Shown: positions 1-13,200 of the stretch, piece after piece | How positions within the stretch are numbered: position 1 is the stretch's first letter | Layout: each line of letters begins with the position of its first letter | Source: Papilionanthe hookeriana x Papilionanthe teres | Taxonomy: Eukaryota; Streptophyta; Magnoliopsida; Asparagales; Orchidaceae | DNA: 64,000 bases | Assembly: GCA_022702705.1 (NCBI GenBank) | Contig: CM040429.1 | Coordinates: 10,448,038 to 10,512,037, forward strand | Reading direction: 5' to 3' | Program-made: the position numbers and the translations under genes | The notes under the pieces: generated by a model | What the model was told of the DNA's origin: nothing | Databases searched by the model: none | What the model saw: only the letters and a program-made list of their open reading frames with translations

Positions 1-1088
1 GGAGAGTTCTAGTGAAGACATGTGTTGATATGACTTATATTCAAGCCATTAAAGACATGTATGCAAGAGCCGTTACTTGTGTTCGAACAAAAGAAGGATT
101 GACCAAGTATTTTCCTATTTTAGTTAGATTACATCAGGGGTTAGCATTAAGCTCTATATGTTTTTACTTTAGTTATAGATGCTCTTATTGGACATTTACA
201 AGAGGATGTACCTTGGTGTATTCTTTTCACTGATGATATCCTTCTTGTGGATAAGAATAGAGAAAAAGTTCAAGAAAAACTTAATTATGGAGGTCTACAT
301 TGGAGTCTAAAGGCCTACATTTGAGTAAGAACTTAAACTAAATACATGGAATGTAAATTTAGTAATAGTAGCTCTAGTGACAAAGTTGTAACTATGGATG
401 ATCAAATTATTAGCTCTAGTGGCAAACTTGTAACTATGGGTGATCAAATTATTAGCTCTAGTGGCAAAGTTGTAACTATGGGTGATCAAATTATTAGAAG
501 GTGTGAAAGTTTTAGAGATCTTGGTCTATTGTTCAAAGTGATGGTGATATAGATGAGGATGTTATTAGTAAAATTCAAGTTGGTAGGTTGAAGCGGAGGA
601 ATGAATTGGGACTATTGCAGTTTCTCTTAGTCTAAAAGAAAAATTATATAAGATGGTGGTGAGACCTGCAATGCTCTATGACTTAGAATATTGACCATTA
701 AAAAACGAGCATAAAACAAAATTAAGTGTTGACAAGATGAGAATGCTTAGGTGGATGAGTGGCTTGACACTTAGAGACAAAATGTATAATGAATATATCC
801 ATGGTTGGAATAGCTCCAGTGACGGACAAAATTAAGGAGAGTCGTCTTAGATAGTTTGGTCACATTAAACATTGACCATCTGATGATATCTGGTTAGGAG
901 AGTAAATGTTTTAGATTCAACTTATGTTAAGAAAGACAGAGGAAGTCCTAGAAAGGCTTCAGCATATTGTATAAAAATGATCTTAATTTATTAGAATGAA
1001 ATGAAAATATGAAACTCAATAAGATACAATAGAGAAAAAGGATTCATGTAACCAACCGAACTTAGTAGGAAAAATGATTGTTGTTTTT
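1..1088 (+). mobile_element. RTE-type LINE, decayed 3' part (reverse transcriptase to 3' end)
   Basis: Broken frames give typical plant RTE LINE reverse transcriptase motifs: YIQAIKDMYARAVTCVRT, LHQGLAL, HLQEDVPWC, FTDDILLVDK (the YADD-box region with Y to F and A to T), MECKFS, GRLKRRN, LRWMS and a final KRIHVT-like stretch. Stops and frameshifts occur throughout. The element ends in GATTGTTG followed by a T run, like the short TTG repeats that end RTE elements. The endonuclease part would lie left of the window. It sits in intron 5 of the ASG1-like gene. Confidence 0.8.
370..495 (+). repeat. Three in-frame 42-bp tandem repeats inside the RTE LINE
   Basis: Units at 370-411, 412-453 and 454-495 differ at a few bases. 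Each encodes 14 residues of the form SSSxKxVTMxDQII. The related LINE at 9.2 kb has only one copy of this segment. Confidence 0.9.
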
Positions 1089-2769
1089 TTCGTATACTAA
1101 TTAGTATAGCATGCTGAAATATTTAAATTTAATTACTAAGTAAAATCATTGCAGCACATGCAAATACATTTTCTCAGATATTTAAGTTTAGATACTTAAT
1201 AAGTTTGTTTAAAACATATGTAAATGTTTATTTTTTATAATATACATGCCTTTCAAAATACATGCATAATGCATTTGCTGATTTTCAGTATACTTGCATG
1301 ATACGTATACATGATTTTTAATGTATTTGTATAGTTCACTAGCACAATTTTAAGGCGTATTAAAATCATCTCTTGATACATGCACATGTTTTAAAAGATA
1401 TATAAATTTTATTATTACATGATTGTTCAGAAGTAAAAAGCACTAAATGTTAATTTGAATTTTTAAATGCTTTCTGTTCACTTGTGATTATGTGTTTCGG
1501 ATGTGACGTGTTAGAGTCATTTATGTACTTTTTGAAGTGATATTTTAGTTGAGCTCATTTCATTGTTCAAGTTAGAGTCTAGGGTTCTTTGAAAGTTTCA
1601 GCGTTCAATAGAGTTTCTGCTTACATTCCAAGCGAATTTTCAAGCACATTGATTCCCTGGTAATCCAAATCAATTTCCATTTTGCACGTTCATTTTGCTT
1701 TCATTTTATGATTCTGTACTTCATATTTCTTTCATCAGTAACTTTTACAGCTTTATATCAAAGATTTTTCGTTTGTCATTTTCAGTCCAAATTTTGATAG
1801 CCTCCCAACTCTCACAGGGGATTCTCCTCGTAAGAGGTGGTCCTGCCTACCATGTCAAGAAAAATACATATGGGTGGTGTAGACCAAGCTATAGTTATAT
1901 TAAACATCAATAATATAAAGTTCATAAAGCTTTGAATGGGTTGGAGATACTAACATGAAGGCTTTCAAAAATTTTAACTTAATTAAAGATCAACAATGCG
2001 GTCTTCAAATTAATTAAAATCAAACGTCAATGGTTCTTCAGATTTTTTGTCTATGTACTTCATTTTTGAGTAGGAAGGGCAGTTGGTATTTCATCAATAT
2101 CTTTCCCTTCTCACTAATGATTTCAACGTTTTTAACTACACCTCATCTACCTCTGATTGGAAATCATAGGTATATTGGCAATGATGAATCCATATGATGA
2201 CTATACATACGGCTACCTAACCATAGTGAGTTCGCTGATAAGTTTTAGTCAACTATAATTGTCGACAATGAGTATTCATATGATTCAATATGATTAAAAA
2301 TCAACAAAAAGAGACAATTCTGACAAGATGAATGATCGAAGAGGCAAAGATCTTCAAGCTCCAAATAAATTAAAGAACAGAGATCTTCAATATTTTGGCC
2401 AGCTCGAAGATTAATGATGCAGTCTTCAAATCGACTAGATTAAACATCAATGATCACTCAAAAATACCAAAGCAAAGATCAATATTCCATTATCCAGTCA
2501 AATTGAAGATCAGACTATTTATCTCAATATATGTGTGCAATGGAATTATCAAGGTAGAGAGAATTAAAAGTTATACAATTATATGCGCACACAAAAGCCA
2601 AAAGACAAGAGGTAGTTAGGCATTAGGTGCATGAGAGATGAGTAGCTTGGGGAATGAGCTTGGGCAATAGAGTTCAAGAATAGAACCACCGTTTGCAAGT
2701 AATATTGTTAAAGCACATGAGACAGGAATGAAGAAGCGTCATTGAAAGATCATAATAGCCACATGAGAA
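1089..2769. other. Intronic AT-rich sequence, no gene recognised
   Basis: No frame here resembles a known protein. Between about 1960 and 2520 the words GATCTTCA and GTCTTCAA recur, suggesting old degraded repeat sequence. It lies in intron 5 of the ASG1-like gene. Confidence 0.5.
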
Positions 2770-5700
2770 TGAATGCAGAATAGAGGGAAAAAGAGGAACT
2801 GGGTGACTAGAGTTCCGTTGACCTCGCTTTCGATCGCGCTCGCGTCAAAATTTTGCGACGATACCAAATTTCGACGCAATTTTGACGCGCTTGTCGACGA
2901 GGTTGCTCAGACGACCCCGGACGACGAAACGGATCGCGCCGATGCGTCCGGAATGTCGATTTCACTTAAAATCGACGTTAAGTTTGCGACGATAGCCTGT
3001 CGGGGCGAAACTTGTAATTTAAATTTTAATTTAAATAATAAAAATAAAAAAAAGATATTCTAAAACCTATTTTAAAATCAAACCCTTTGCCCTAATTACC
3101 CTCGCACTCGACCGGTGCCTTCGTCTCTCCCGCGCGAGTTCCCCGGAACCTTCGTCCCTCCCACGCTCGAGCGTGCTTTCCGCGGCCGTTTGCTCCTCGA
3201 GCCGCTCGTGATAGGCCCTATCCTTATCCCTCGAGCAACTTGCGCACCTCATGCGTGCGTCCCTTACCGAGCTCTGCTCCCTCCTCGCGGCAATCCGCCG
3301 CCGATCCCACTTGCGCCCGATCCCGTAGGTTGAGCTCTCGACCTCTCGCTTCCCCTCCTCTCGCCTATTTAAACCCCATTTGGGGTGGGATTGGGGTTGG
3401 CCCGAAACCTTTGTGAAGAGAGGGGAGTTCGCTGCTGGAGCGTTTCCGTACTTGCGGTTTGCTTCCCGTGTGTTCTACGCAATCCGGTAACTCTCCTCTA
3501 CCCCTTTCTTATTCTCGGTTTTGGCCCCGTGGAGGCTTCACTTGTGCCTTTGGCTCGGTTTGCCTCGTTCATAGTTTCGGTTAAGCACTTGTATGCTTAT
3601 GAAAAATCTTATCTAGTTGCTTGAAATACCGATTCCTATGGGTTTCTTCTTCTAGCAAGCATGCTAATGTGATACTTCTATAAATGTTGGGAATGTTTTC
3701 TTTACAACTTGAAATGTGGCTAAAAAGTTTCGATTGAGCATGCTAGAGAGAAAATTTAGGCTTGGCTTGGAGAGGTTTATGTTGTTCTTGGGCCTCTTGC
3801 ATTTTAATCTTTCATGAAGATATGGCTAGCTAGTTTGGAAATTCTTTATGCTCACCTTTGTTTACAAGCATGTGGTGGCTTTATACCTCGAATATATGGA
3901 AATCTAGCCCTTCACGAAGCATGATTAATTAATTTGAAGGTTTTTTTTTCATGTTCGCTCTATACTTATTCTTGCTAGCAAATGCATGGTAGTGAAGCTT
4001 TTTAAAGATATGTATGTGCTTCATTTTAATTGAGATTTCAAGGAGAAGTTTGCTTCAGTTCTATATTGGTTCTGGATTTAATTGTGATCGGGCTTGGTTT
4101 TAGCCTCATGTGAATCGGTCTTGTGGAGTCCCGCTGCATTTTGGGCTTTAAACTCGATTTAAGATTCGTTTTTTTTTTTTTTTTTTTTAACGCCTTGTTA
4201 TTACATGTGTTTGGGGAATTTTAAATTAACTCACCCGCCGTCCTGACCCTCCAAGTTCGGGGGTGAGTTAATCTTCTTTTCCCTTTTCGTCGCTTGACAC
4301 GTTTTCCCGCTTCACTCGGAGTCGGTTTTGGTTTTGTTTTGTTTTGGGGCGATGACGGCGATGATGCAAAAGCGCACGCCAGTGATAGAAGTAGAATGAT
4401 ATCCCATCCTACGACATCGTGACTCGCTCCGGGCCCGGTGAACCGTAGGATGACGGCGATCATTCACTGCTATAGCGCAAGACGGAGCACCTGTACTCTT
4501 CTTAGGATTATTAGCGATCCTTTACCCTACGAAATGATCGACTCGTGGACAATTATATTTTTTCAAAATCTGATAAAAATACGATACTAGATTTCGCAAC
4601 AAAAATATCTTTCCACCACAATAAAAATTTTTTTTGATAAACTCTCTTTGTACGTTCGAAATCCATATGCATGCTAAAAATATAAATTTCAAAACTATGT
4701 TATAAAATTTGATTGTCCACTTGTTGATTATCGATCTTGAGTGGGAACACTCTCCCGAGTCGGGCTTAGTTGGACACCCTTCTTGCTGAGTAGCGGCTTA
4801 TACACTCGTGTGACCGAAGTAGTCTTCGACGACTCTTCGAGCAGATCTACGGTTCCGAGCTCAACTTCGACCCGAGTGCTTGCGGTTTTCTTCGGTTTTC
4901 ATTTGATTTTTGTTAGAAGCACTCGTGGTCTTTTTAGGATTTTCTCGGAGTTTTGGTGACTTTTACTACTTTTCTCGAGCTTTCTCGTCATGGGTCGACC
5001 ACTTTGCTTTCTTGAGTTTTTCGACGACCTTTCATTTCGTTGCTTGGCTTTCATGTAGCACTACTTTCATGGCTAGACGAAAGAAAATAACGGCCTCCCA
5101 GGTATACGAGTGTTGTTTACATTTGCAGCGTGTTACCTCCTTTCGTACTGCCATCGTACGTCTATATCGTTTAGTCGTCACTTTTTATACCTGCTATCTG
5201 CATGCTATATCTTGTTTAGCGATCACTTTTCATACATTGCTATCGCATGTTATCCCGTTTAAGCACGTTACATTATATATCGTCGATGCGTCTTCTATCA
5301 TTACTCTCGTGTCTTATATATATATCTTGTTATAAACTATACAACACTTAAACATATCGGCGATAGGATGTTTAGAAGAACTTCGACCATAGGCCACCCG
5401 ATTGAACATTTCGACCTGCCACCCTAGAAAACTCGACCTCTTCACGAGAAGCGAGCTCGTAGCTAAGTATAGTGGGCAGCATCGGTTGTCTTCAACAGTG
5501 GAGCTTGTCGTCGTCAAGAAACCATAGGATAGCTCGGGAAGTTATTGAGGCTCGCTTTCGGACCTCCGACATCCCCTGGTCCTCTCCTTCGGATTCTACA
5601 TTCTAAATTCGAGCCAACTCTTTTGCAGACACCTCCACATCTTATTTCGTCGAAAAGTCCTATCCTTTCGACCTCCTCGAAGATAATATTTCCCGATTTT

Positions 5701-6068
5701 TATCAAGAGTATTCTTAGACGATTTCTGGTCATTTAAGATGTAATTAACTATAAGGCTTGCCTTTATAGGAAGCATTTTCCGAACCCAACTTGAAATAAA
5801 CCCTATTTAATTCTTCATATTAAATAGGAATTTGTCAACGAATAAATTGGCTTCGCAGACTAAACGGACGTCATATATTTCTTAGTTTATTTGATCGAGC
5901 CTCACCCTAAGTCTTCGTGTTTGTCTTTCGGGATAAGTGTACGACTTGAGCGTGTACTCGCTTCTTTCATTCAAACTATGAAGAATGTGACGTCAGTTTG
6001 ACTTCCTTTCTTTTCGTTGAAGGATCCTTCCGAAGCGGGTGACGGGATTCCGATTCCGGCGACCGACA
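2770..6068 (+). mobile_element. CpG-rich long LTR-like block (copy A), left limit unresolved
   Basis: A GC- and CpG-rich island in an AT-rich intron. Its last part aligns by eye with the end of the 50681-56169 insertion. Both share AAACCATA-GATAG, TGTAATTAACTATA, CTTGCC-TTATAGGAA and AATATAAACCCTAT-like words, a following TTCATATTA-ATAG, and both end in GACCGACA. A TATA-like CTATTTAAAC at 3364-3373 precedes a pyrimidine-rich leader, as in an LTR promoter. No coding frame or primer-binding site follows, so it is probably a solo or truncated LTR. The left edge is set from composition only. Confidence 0.6.
3364..3373 (+). promoter_or_regulatory. TATA-like box in LTR block A
   Basis: CTATTTAAAC lies just before a GC-rich stretch and a run of GAGAGGGG. 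It occupies the place of an LTR promoter but has not been tested. Confidence 0.35.
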
Positions 6069-6489
6069 GCTTCTCACGGGCACTTCACGCACAAAACAAC
6101 GCCGACAAGTTGATAGTGGGTTGTGGTGAGTAGAACATAAAGGGGGGAAGGGAGGGAGAGAGGAGAGAGTGATGTCGCATGAGAAGCACTAAGTGTGAAG
6201 GCAAGGATAGTTCGTGCAAGATTTGGGCATCATGAGAAGAAAACGAAGAAAAGCACTTGGAAAAAACTAAAGCCAGGATGATCTAAAAAATAGAGCCAGG
6301 AACAATGAGATCGAATAGGTTTACAGCAAAAAGCCAAGAGCCAAGCTTAGGCAAGCAAGACAAGAAAGCCAAAGGGGGAAAAACATGCATGAAAGCGAGG
6401 GGGTTAAAGAAGGGGAGGGGGGTGGTTTGGGTGGTGGGTTTGAGGTAGTCAATGATCATGTGTCATGCAAAAGGCAGTTTGCAGTAACA
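6069..6489. other. Intronic purine-rich sequence, nothing recognised
   Basis: Contains GGGGGGAAGGGAGGGAGAGAGG and related purine runs near 6140-6170 and again at 6410-6450. No protein homology is visible. Confidence 0.4.
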
Positions 6490-7340
6490 GTGCGCTAGAG
6501 GTTGTAGGTTCATAAAAAATATATAGGTGTAGAGTGCTGGAAAATTCACGACAGTAGAGTGATAATTTATCATCTTAGTGTTATACCAAAATTCAGTAAA
6601 CACTCAAACAAGAAAATATAGTGAAGGGTGACACCTAAATTTTCATGTGAAAAAAATTCTTAAAGAAAACCACGGGATATAGCACGGTTAAAATAATTCA
6701 CTATATATTTGTAATTATAGAGGTACATATTTCTCTCACGATTGAGAGAATGGGGTAACAATCTTACACTGAAAACTACACTTCTCGATATATAGCTAAA
6801 ACAATACAACAATGGTAGTATGGCTACAGTGATTGCAAGCAATAGGTGTTGAATCTCGATAGTCGGCGGTGAAGGTGATGACCGGAGGTGTTCAACGATG
6901 GCTGGCGACTACTGAGGCTAGAGGTTACTCGCCATGTATTCTCTCTAGAACAACTCTGGAATTTCACTTTTCATTTTCTTTATCTCCTCTCCTTTCAATT
7001 GAAGAGAGAGCCTATTTATAGCTTTTTTGTGAGGGGCATTTGGGTTTATTGGCGCATAACTTCCCTAATAACCTTATCAGAAGATTCATGTTGATCACGC
7101 TTGAACATAGATGATTTTTTAAATATTTGGGTGCCTTAATGGCTTCAGAATTGAGTGATCATAGACTCGTTGGATTCCTCTTGTCAAGACGCTTAATTCG
7201 ACTAAAAATATGTCAAATTTGGAATTCATTTATCATTCAATTGACAATCCAAAGCCCATAATTGAGCTTTTACGGCTTGGCCTGGGCTTGATTGGACCCG
7301 GATTGAACTAATTTTAGTCTTTGGATACGTCTTGCTAAGA
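6490..7340 (-). mobile_element. Possible solo LTR of a copia-like element
   Basis: The stretch AAAACCACGGGATATAGCAC around 6665 and the nearby TTCACTATATAT and ATTACAAT-like words resemble the conserved U5 zone of plant copia LTRs. A minus-strand TATAAATAGGC (plus GCCTATTTATA near 7009-7019) could be its TATA box. Ends and target duplication were not found, so this is tentative. Confidence 0.3.
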
Positions 7341-7861
7341 CGCAAAGCTTGGAAATATATGAATATGGAAGATCGTTGTTATACTATATATAGAAGAGGA
7401 TCATTTAGACTGGCATGAAAAAGATACCATGTAGGTGAAGAGTTATTTAGAGATTGCACAAATTTAAAACAAAATTATCAGACAACACCTAATGATACGT
7501 ACGTACCAAGATGATACGAGTAAAAGCTAGATCAAATACGAACAAGATTACAAACTCCATTTGACTGCTTATAGAGGATGATGATTTGGACAGCATGCAT
7601 AAAATTGATGAAAACAAACATGAAGAATTTAAAGTTATATTAAATTAAATGTCTCTACGCATTATTAAAAAAATAAATAATAATAAAAAAATTGCATAAA
7701 GTTGGGTTAACACCTAAACAGCCCTCAACATGCATGAATAGCAAATGAGGATTCATAAAACTCCAAAAAGTCAGCATAAGGCAACCTATGATCATCTTAC
7801 TGAGATTTCAAAATAAAATCAAGGTCTCCGAAAAAGTTGGGCTCAATAAAGAATTATGTCA
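7341..7861. other. Intronic AT-rich sequence, nothing recognised
   Basis: No gene, RNA or clear repeat seen. Confidence 0.4.
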
Positions 7862-9800
7862 ATAAAGACTTTTGGAAGAATTCATACAAAAGATGACTCA
7901 TGAAAAAATAATTTTTATTATAGAAGATTTAAGTGGACATGTTGGTAGAGTGATAGAAGAAAAAAATATTCATAGTGGCTATAATTTTGAAGTAATTAAT
8001 AAAGAAGTTAGAGTCATATTGAATTTTATTTTAGCTTATGATTTTGTTGTTGCTAATATTTTATTTAAGAAAAGAGATTAGAGTATATTACCACTTATAA
8101 GAATAGATCTAATAAAACAAAAAATTAATTATTTTCTTAAGAGAAAAAGAGATCATCAAGATTGAAAGAAAGGTCCACATATGATTTTGGTTGATTTAGA
8201 AAAAAATTATGATAAGGTTCAAAGAGAAGTACTTTGGGGAGTTCTAGAAAAGAAAGGTATTAATAATACTTATAATCAAGTCAATAAAGATATGTATATT
8301 GGAGCTGTTACTTTTGTTCGACTAGGAGGGTTTATAAAGTATATTCTTATTTCAATTGGATTACATTAGAGATCAACATTAAAGAAAATAAAGAATGAAA
8401 AATCAGTATATTCTTCTTTTATCCCAATAGAAGTTTGGAAATATCTAGGATTTAAGAATTTCTCCGCTTACTGATTTTTTTAATATAATTTTAAAAATTA
8501 AAAAGATGTTTGAGGAATGAAAAAATAGTATTTTTGATCTTTATTTTTACGAATAAAAGAAATACATAAGTGTGTGTAAATTATAGATGAATTAAGTTAA
8601 TGTGTCATACATTAAAATTATGGGAGAGAGAAATTGAACATAGATTAAGAAGTGATAAAAAGATTTCTCAAAATCAATTTGGATCAAAGATTTCTCAAAA
8701 TCAAATTGAATTTATGTTAGGCAAATCTACGATGAAAGCTATATATTTATTGAGAGGTTCGATGGAGAAGTACCGAAAGAGAGTAAGGAGGATCTACATA
8801 TGAGAGAAGTACTTTGGGGAGTTCTAGAAAAGAATAGTGTTGCTATGACTTAAATTCAAGACGTAAATATATGTATACTAGAGCTATTACTTGAGTTCGA
8901 ATAGGAGGATTGTCCTAGTATTTTCTTATTACAGTTGGATTAAATCAAGTATTAGCTATAGGCCCACATTTTTACTTTAGTTATGGGTGTGCTTACTGGA
9001 CATTTACAAGACGATGCACCTTGGTGTATGCGTTTCGCTGATGATATCCTTCTTGTGAATAAGACTAGAGAAAGGGTGTAGAAAAAACATGAATTACCAA
9101 GGCAACTTTAGAGTCTAAGGCTTTTGTTTGAGTAGATTAAAACAGAATACAAGAAATGTAATTTTAGTAGTAGTAGATATAACGGCGGGGTTGTAACAAT
9201 GGGTAATCAATTTATTAAAAAGAGTGAATGTTTTAGATATCTCAGTTCTATCATTCAAATTGATGGTGATATAGAAGGGGAGGTTATTAGCAAAAATGAA
9301 GTTGGAAGGTTGAAGTGGCGGAATGCATCGGTCCTATTGTGCGATAGAAAAGTACCACTTAGATTTAAAAGGAAACTTTTATAAGATGGTTGTGAGACCA
9401 GCAACGTTTTATGGTGCAGAATGTTGGCCTATAAAAGAAAAGCATAAAACTAAGTTAAGTGTTGCTGAGATGAGAATACTTAGATGGATGAGTAGCTTTA
9501 CACTTGGAGACAAAATGCGAAACAAATATATCCGTGAAAGGGTTGGGGTAACTTCAGTGGCAGACAAGTTTAGAAAGAGTCGCCTTAGATGACTTTGTCA
9601 CATTAAAAGTTGACCATCCGATGGTCCCAGTTAGAAGATTAGATGTCTTATATTTGACTTGATGTTAAAAAAAAGTAGAGGCAGAGCTAAAAATACTTAG
9701 GCATGTTGTATAAAAATTTATTTAGAACAAATGAAAATATGAAGCTCATTAGGACACGATGGATAAAAAAAAAGATTCATGTAGCCACCGGAGAAACTTG
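7862..9800 (+). mobile_element. RTE-type LINE, decayed and internally rearranged
   Basis: Endonuclease remnant at 7872-8081 (EDLSGHVGRV, ILNFILAYDFVVANILFKKR). A reverse transcriptase core piece at 8181-8369 (ILVDLEKNYDKVQREVLW) comes too early. The regular order then resumes: IPIEVWKYLG near 8427, LKLWEREIEHRL at 8600-8650, QIEFMLGKSTMKAIYLLRG at 8700-8760, REVLWGVLEK near 8803, FADDILLV near 9036, YLSSIIQIDGDI at 9240, and VVRPATFYGAECWPIKEKHK with LRWMS at 9390-9490. It ends with a KRFM-like stretch near 9775. Many stops and frameshifts. It lies in intron 5. Confidence 0.8.
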
Positions 9801-9950
9801 CATAGAGTCATAGAAACAGAGGTTAGCACAGAAGTAATGAAAAATAAAATGAGCCCAACAGATTCTTTTATGCTATATATCAGATTCACCATATCAAGCC
9901 ATAGTAAACGCAAGTAAAATCAATTTGATTTATGCAGGATCAGAAATTAC

Positions 9951-10258
9951 CTGAATCATTGAAATGCATTTGCCTTGCTGAAAGATTTAGCACTGTGTCA
10001 ACTTTATCCCTTGATTCAGTCTTTGGACGGGGCAGTTTGGAATCAAGGAATCCAGCAGAGGATCCATGCTTGTCCTTCATATTCTCAAACCCAAGGCACT
10101 TGGACTCATCTTGGTCCTCCAAGCATGATGGTTCAAAGCATGAAGACTCCAACACAATCTCTGGTTGCTGATTTAGTGCTTTCAGACGAGGATCACATTG
10201 GAGAAGTTTCTCAAAATGTCTATTTAACAAACCTTGATGGCATTGTAGAAAATGCCTC
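9951..10258 (-). CDS. Exon 5 of the ASG1-like gene
   Basis: The acceptor is TGTGTGCAG|GAGGCATTTT, preceded by a T-rich tract; the first G completes a Lys codon. The exon reads RHFLQCHQGLLNRHFEKLLQ, CDPRLKALNQQPEIVLESS and then a Ser/Asp-rich stretch to HFNDS, with one base left over at GATTCAG|GTAATT. The open frame continues upstream of the acceptor and creates a spurious CPVC finger-like motif, but that part is intron. It is the last exon of the gene visible in the window. Confidence 0.85.
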
Positions 10259-13200
10259 CTGCACACAGGACAGACATAAGTATCAACTTTAACTATGTAT
10301 AAAGGACAGTAATGAAAGTTAAAAAAAAGTGTGATATGCATTCAAAATGTAAACAAACCCAAAAAAACATGTTTGGTTGAGGCGGTTGTTTTTAAAAACA
10401 CTCAAATTATCTTTTATGAGTTTTGAGTATTTTAAAACAAGTTGGTTTATTTTAAAAATAAAAATAAAAATATATAAAAAAGTATATCAACTAAACATGC
10501 TTTTAAAAATAAATGAAAAAACAAAAATAAAAACAAACAACCAAAGTGATGCTAAAAGAGCCCTACATTATTCTGTACATATCATTGATTTAATTTTCAA
10601 AGATTATTAATATGAAAGTAATTTGATTATTTTTAGCACGGAAATTGCTCCTTGACCATTCAAGAATTTTTTTGGCTGATTCTTCGTGAGATGCCTCGTT
10701 TTGTCTTCTCGAGGGAGTCAAAGCGAACAGTCGGGGACTAAATTGGGTACGTTCGTTCTATAAATTGTCATGTGAGATTGGTAGAGGTAGAAACGGCTTA
10801 CCTGGAGAGTCGAACAGTGAGTGCGGGAGAAGGCAAGCGTAAGCTAGGGCTTTCACCGGTCCGCAAGCGGCGACGTCTACATCTTCGATCGGCGCAGACA
10901 GTAGGCAAGGAAGACAACTACGCCGCTGTCGAGCAGGAAGCTCCCCCTTGAGTAGTCCGACTTTGTCGAACAGGAAGATATTTTGTGCGATCGTGTTCTG
11001 TGCGAAGAAAAGAAGAAGAATCATCAAGCGGATTTTCCTGCCGCGTGAAGCCACTACGCTCGACGAGTCCTAGCATAAGAGATAAGAAGCTCACGTGACG
11101 TGCGAGCGCAAAGGAGGATAAGGCGAGAGCAAGAGAAGCTTCTTACGTAATGACACTGATTATGCGTGATCAAGCCAAAGAAGAGAAAGGGAAGAGCATG
11201 CGGGCCGAAGCTAAGGTTAGTTATTAAGGTTATATTAATAAAATATAATACTTAAGGTATATATATGTATTAATACCATTTAATATTATAATAATAGTGG
11301 CATAAAGGATTTAATCAAAATATGAAAATAAAGTCTATAATTTTTTAGTTTTATGTTGGTCAAATTAAAGTAATATGAACACTTAAATAAAAGCTGCTAA
11401 TGAACAATTAAAGTAGCATAAGTAAATGAGAGATAATTAATGATATGCTTGAAATCATATTTTCACGATGTTGTTGCCAGTTAACTATTGGAGACAAGAT
11501 TAACCGAGTTTGGCAGTTATTAATATCTATAAAAACTCATGTATTAGTTTATCTTAATTTATATACCCGTTTTTTATTGATCATATCTGAATGTTAGGTC
11601 TCCTTTTAGCAAAAATTATAACAAATTATTTAAAGATATGTATATTATGTTGTATGTCAAAAGATAGACATATGAATGATAGTGATTATTATATATATAT
11701 ATATAAATATATGCTTGTATATGTACACTTGACTATGATTGAGCCACCCATTTATAATACTAGCTGGGGAACACTTATATATCCGTGCACGTAAATAAAT
11801 AAGAATGTTGATATTGAGGTGCCTTAATTGTTGTAATTCTTATACAATATTTTTGTGATTATTGTACATATATAAAATGATATAAAAAAGCTATTGATAT
11901 AGCAAGAAACTCATTTGACATGAAATATCGTAAGTGATCATATTCTTAAATTATGTTTTATACTGATTTATTAGAAGTTTAATCAATATGCATATTAATT
12001 TTTTTACTTGTATTACTCTAATTTAGGAGTGTGAGTATTCATTGGCTTTGGTTAGCTCACCATTGTTTTAAACTAACTTTTTGAGTGTAATTAATTAATT
12101 AAAAAGATGAGCAATAGAAGAGAATAATTATAGAAAACGCGAACAATCTGTATTATGGTAAATTTAATTGTATTGTCTTAATTTAATTTCATTAGTGATC
12201 CTTTCATTTGTTAAATGTTAATTATATAAAATGAATATAGAAAACTTAATTCTCACCATCCGATCGTTTGTACCGGCCTTGGTTAATTCCAATGTCCGGG
12301 CTGGGTCGTGACAAATGATATCAAAGAAAAAGTTAAGGATTAATTAATATGATTTTAATGAAAAAGACAATAAAATAATTATAAGAAAATTTAATAATAA
12401 AAAAAATTTAAAATAAACTCAAATTAATAATTATATTTATACTGGCGCAAATTTACAACCAAAATTATAGAAGGGGGTTTGATAGAAAAAGATGAAATAT
12501 AGCCTACTATAAATGTGAGCATAAATGTTCTAACCCAAATGATGATGGACATAACTCAGCCGATTCAAGAGTCCAGATCACAGTCTATTGGAAGTGTTAC
12601 AATCGCTATAGATACGTACTTAAAGACATTACAATATTTACGTACAAATTTTTTAAGGGAACGAAAAATTCAATTGAAGCAGAAAATTGCCTAATGCGAA
12701 TTAAGAAGATATTAGATGGTATGGTCTGTCCAAATGAAATAGTGTTATTAGCTGTATTTGTGCTGAATAAAGAAGCTGAAAGATGGTGGTGTGGGCAGCA
12801 TCGGGACAGACTAGGGGACACACCCGACTTGATAGTATGTTTGGAGGAGTTTGTTGAGCTATTCAAAGAGTGGTTTGTACCACAATCTGCTCGAAGAAAA
12901 ATGCATGAAAATTTTATCATATTGATTTAGGGAGAGAAAAGTCACGCAGTATGAAGTAGAATTCACTGCACTGTCAAGGTATGCGCCAAAGTTGATCATT
13001 ACCACAGAAAAAATAAGTACTACGGATTTCTTTTGGGATTAAATGATTCGATTATATAGTCGTAGATGCGCACGAGGATCGACGAATACTTAGTATTAGT
13101 GAAATGACCTAGAAAAGTGGAGATCGATTATCAACTTACTCAGAGGGGTGAGGAGACACATAAGAGAAAGAGTATTAATGAAGGAGAACGTGTAGATCAA

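Noticed and set aside
3115..3624. Open frames in the CpG-rich block A
   Set aside because: High GC lowers stop frequency; products match nothing and the block is LTR-like.
9932..10292. Plus-strand open frames over exon 5
   Set aside because: They are shadows of the minus-strand exon and show no homology.
10259..10341. Zinc-finger-like CPVC motif and extra N-terminal residues joined to exon 5
   Set aside because: They lie upstream of the acceptor TGTGTGCAG. The family has exon 4 residues at this point, so this is intron read-through.
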